Source: Bacteriovoracaceae bacterium (GTDB taxonomy: Bacteria > Bdellovibrionota > Bacteriovoracia > Bacteriovoracales > Bacteriovoracaceae). Taken from it: 14,895 nt of DNA. Positions within the stretch are counted from its first letter, which is position 1, and each line of letters begins with the position of its first letter. Below the pieces are notes generated by a model that was given only the letters and a program-made list of their open reading frames with translations, did no database searches and was not told the DNA's origin. Below, in pieces: positions 13,923 to 14,895 of this stretch. The position numbers and the translations under genes are program-made. The stretch is taken from the NCBI GenBank assembly GCA_023151145.1, contig JAKLJM010000013.1, positions 1-14,895 of the forward strand, given 5' to 3'.

Positions 13923-13946
13923 TTTAAATAACGAATATTTTTAGAG
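13900..13946. repeat. 12-bp perfect inverted repeat around the protease promoter
   Basis: CTCTAAAAATAT (13900-13911) and ATATTTTTAGAG (13935-13946) are perfect inverted copies, 35 bp centre to centre. The left arm fills the -35/-10 spacer; the right arm lies just past the expected transcript start and includes most of the AGAGG ribosome site (13943-13947). It looks like an operator. If transcription reads through from the lipoprotein gene, the same repeat would form an AU-rich hairpin hiding the ribosome site. Confidence 0.6.
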
Positions 13947-13956
13947 GATATTAATT

Positions 13957-14796
13957 ATGAAATGGATTTCGATAGTATTATTTCTTTTCGCTCAATCTAG
14001 CTATGCTAGCTTACCTGTAAACAATTTAAAAATTCCTGTGAATTCTTCTTTTGCCAATTCAATGACGGAAGAAAAATTTAATGCCATCGCTGATCGAGTG
14101 GAAGATTTCTATACACCGATTGTGAAAGCTCAAAAATCTGTTTTAGTTTTTAGTAAAAACTGGGCATCTGAGACCGTAAATGCTTCTGCTATTCGTTTTG
14201 GTGGAACATCTTGGCTAGTGAATTTATATGGAGGACTTGCTCGCCACCCTCTTGTTACTGACGATGGCTTCATGCTTGTTATTTGCCATGAAATGGGTCA
14301 CCACCTCGGAGGCGCACCAACGGTTGGTGGCATTAGAGGATTTTGGGCCGCAGTAGAAGGACAAGCTGATTATTTTGCCACCATGAAATGTATGAAAAGC
14401 CTTTTAAAAAATGATGACAATATTTCAATTATTGAAACAATGGATGTTGATCCCTATTTAAAGAAGACTTGTCTTGATAAACATAAAAATCAAAATGAAA
14501 TCGCCCTTTGTGAAAGAATTGGAATGGCATCTCTTAGTGTTGGTAAACTTCTTTCAAGCTTAAAAGACAATGCGGTGATTAACTTTGAGACTCCTGATAA
14601 ATCTATCGTAAAGAAAACTGAAAAGACTCACCCAAAAGCTCAATGTCGTCTCGATACCTATTTAGCAGGATTAGTTTGTGATAATGAAGAAGCCATGAAT
14701 CGCAAAGACCCATTAGCAGGGGCTTGTTTAAAACGCGATGGATACACTGAAGGCTTACGTCCACTTTGTTGGTATAAACCTGAAAGAAAAGAATAA
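13957..14796 (+). CDS. Secreted zinc metalloprotease (HExxH)
   Basis: 279 residues with a signal peptide (1-17, ending SYA). The zinc-binding helix is HEMGHHLGG (111-119; His111, Glu112, His115). EGQADYFA (134-141) supplies the likely third ligand, Glu134, with Asp138 one turn later, an arrangement typical of gluzincins. FMLVIC before the helix is the usual edge region. Several cysteines (among them 110, 144, 173 and 184, with more near the C-terminus) suggest disulfide bonds after export. The substrate is unknown; an extracellular or periplasmic protease fits a predator or scavenger. No exact family is assigned. The ribosome site AGAGG lies inside the right arm of an inverted repeat, and a strong terminator follows the stop. 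Confidence 0.85.
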   Translation: MKWISIVLFLFAQSSYASLPVNNLKIPVNSSFANSMTEEKFNAIADRVEDFYTPIVKAQKSVLVFSKNWASETVNASAIRFGGTSWLVNLYGGLARHPLVTDDGFMLVICHEMGHHLGGAPTVGGIRGFWAAVEGQADYFATMKCMKSLLKNDDNISIIETMDVDPYLKKTCLDKHKNQNEIALCERIGMASLSVGKLLSSLKDNAVINFETPDKSIVKKTEKTHPKAQCRLDTYLAGLVCDNEEAMNRKDPLAGACLKRDGYTEGLRPLCWYKPERKE

Positions 14797-14805
14797 TTAA
14801 GTCAT

Positions 14806-14852
14806 AAACTTTGGTTCCATTTGGCATAAGCCATCTGGAACCAAAGTTTTTT
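14806..14852 (+). terminator. Strong Rho-independent terminator after the protease gene
   Basis: A 14-bp perfect stem (AAACTTTGGTTCCA 14806-14819 with 14836-14849) whose loop carries a second small stem (TGGC/GCCA, 14822-14825 with 14830-14833), followed by TTTTTT (14847-14852). It begins 9 bases after the stop codon. A weaker T-rich run (TTTATGAC) on the other strand may let it serve a - strand gene as well. Confidence 0.85.
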
Positions 14853-14895
14853 AATTAGATCCTGATAAACAGTTTTCTGGATTTTTAAAAGAAGC
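14851..14895 (-). CDS. Possible C-terminal end of a gene continuing past the window
   Basis: On the - strand the last 45 bases are open and read ASFKNPENCLSGSN then TAA, ending right at the shared terminator. The placement fits a convergent gene whose body lies beyond the window edge, but 14 codons are too few to show that it is coding or to suggest a function. Confidence 0.3.
   Translation of the reverse strand, partial: ASFKNPENCLSGSN

Overview
The window is AT-rich bacterial DNA, densely packed with genes on both strands and rich in exported proteins: about ten carry a signal peptide or lipobox. Deltaproteobacteria-like or Bdellovibrionota-like bacteria fit best (a low-GC Bacteriovorax/Peredibacter-type predator is my guess). 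The reasons are the many small secreted proteins of unknown function, a secreted NodB-type polysaccharide deacetylase and a secreted HExxH protease. No rRNA or marker gene is present, so this is inference. There are no tRNA or rRNA genes, CRISPR arrays or insertion sequences.

Layout. (1) 1-1750, + strand: a tight three-gene cytoplasmic cluster with a SnoaL/ketosteroid-isomerase-like protein (5' end outside the window), a GNAT acetyltransferase and a nitrilase-superfamily amidohydrolase. (2) 1755-6788, - strand: a complete chaperone-usher pilus operon read as major pilin, small pilin-like protein, chaperone, usher and two-domain tip protein. A terminator hairpin sits right after the pilin gene, and a sigma-54-like promoter with a possible activator site lies before it. 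The tip protein's second domain resembles the major pilin. (3) 7009-7924, - strand: two small secreted proteins of unknown function followed by a terminator. (4) 8092-9306, + strand: the secreted polysaccharide deacetylase, converging on and overlapping a DUF2062 membrane protein. (5) 9830-11519: a structured leader with a possible 17-residue Cys-rich leader peptide, then a membrane-anchored, FMN/3Fe-4S glutamate-synthase-like protein. (6) 11546-12418, - strand: a pirin. (7) 12555-12775, + strand: a self-contained unit (promoter, strong ribosome site, 37-residue lysine-rich protein, terminator) encoded between larger genes. (8) 12790-13182, - strand: an acyl-CoA thioesterase, followed by a decayed fragment of a short-chain dehydrogenase. 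(9) 13467-14852, + strand: a small lipoprotein, then a secreted metalloprotease whose promoter lies inside a 12-bp perfect inverted repeat, closed by a strong terminator. The last 45 bases may be the tail of a - strand gene.

The main functional theme is the cell surface: a regulated surface fibre plus secreted enzymes that could act on cell walls and proteins. The candidates for undescribed biology are the Cys-rich leader region (9861-10013), the operator-like repeat at the protease promoter, the regulatory layout of the pilus operon and the lysine-rich small protein.
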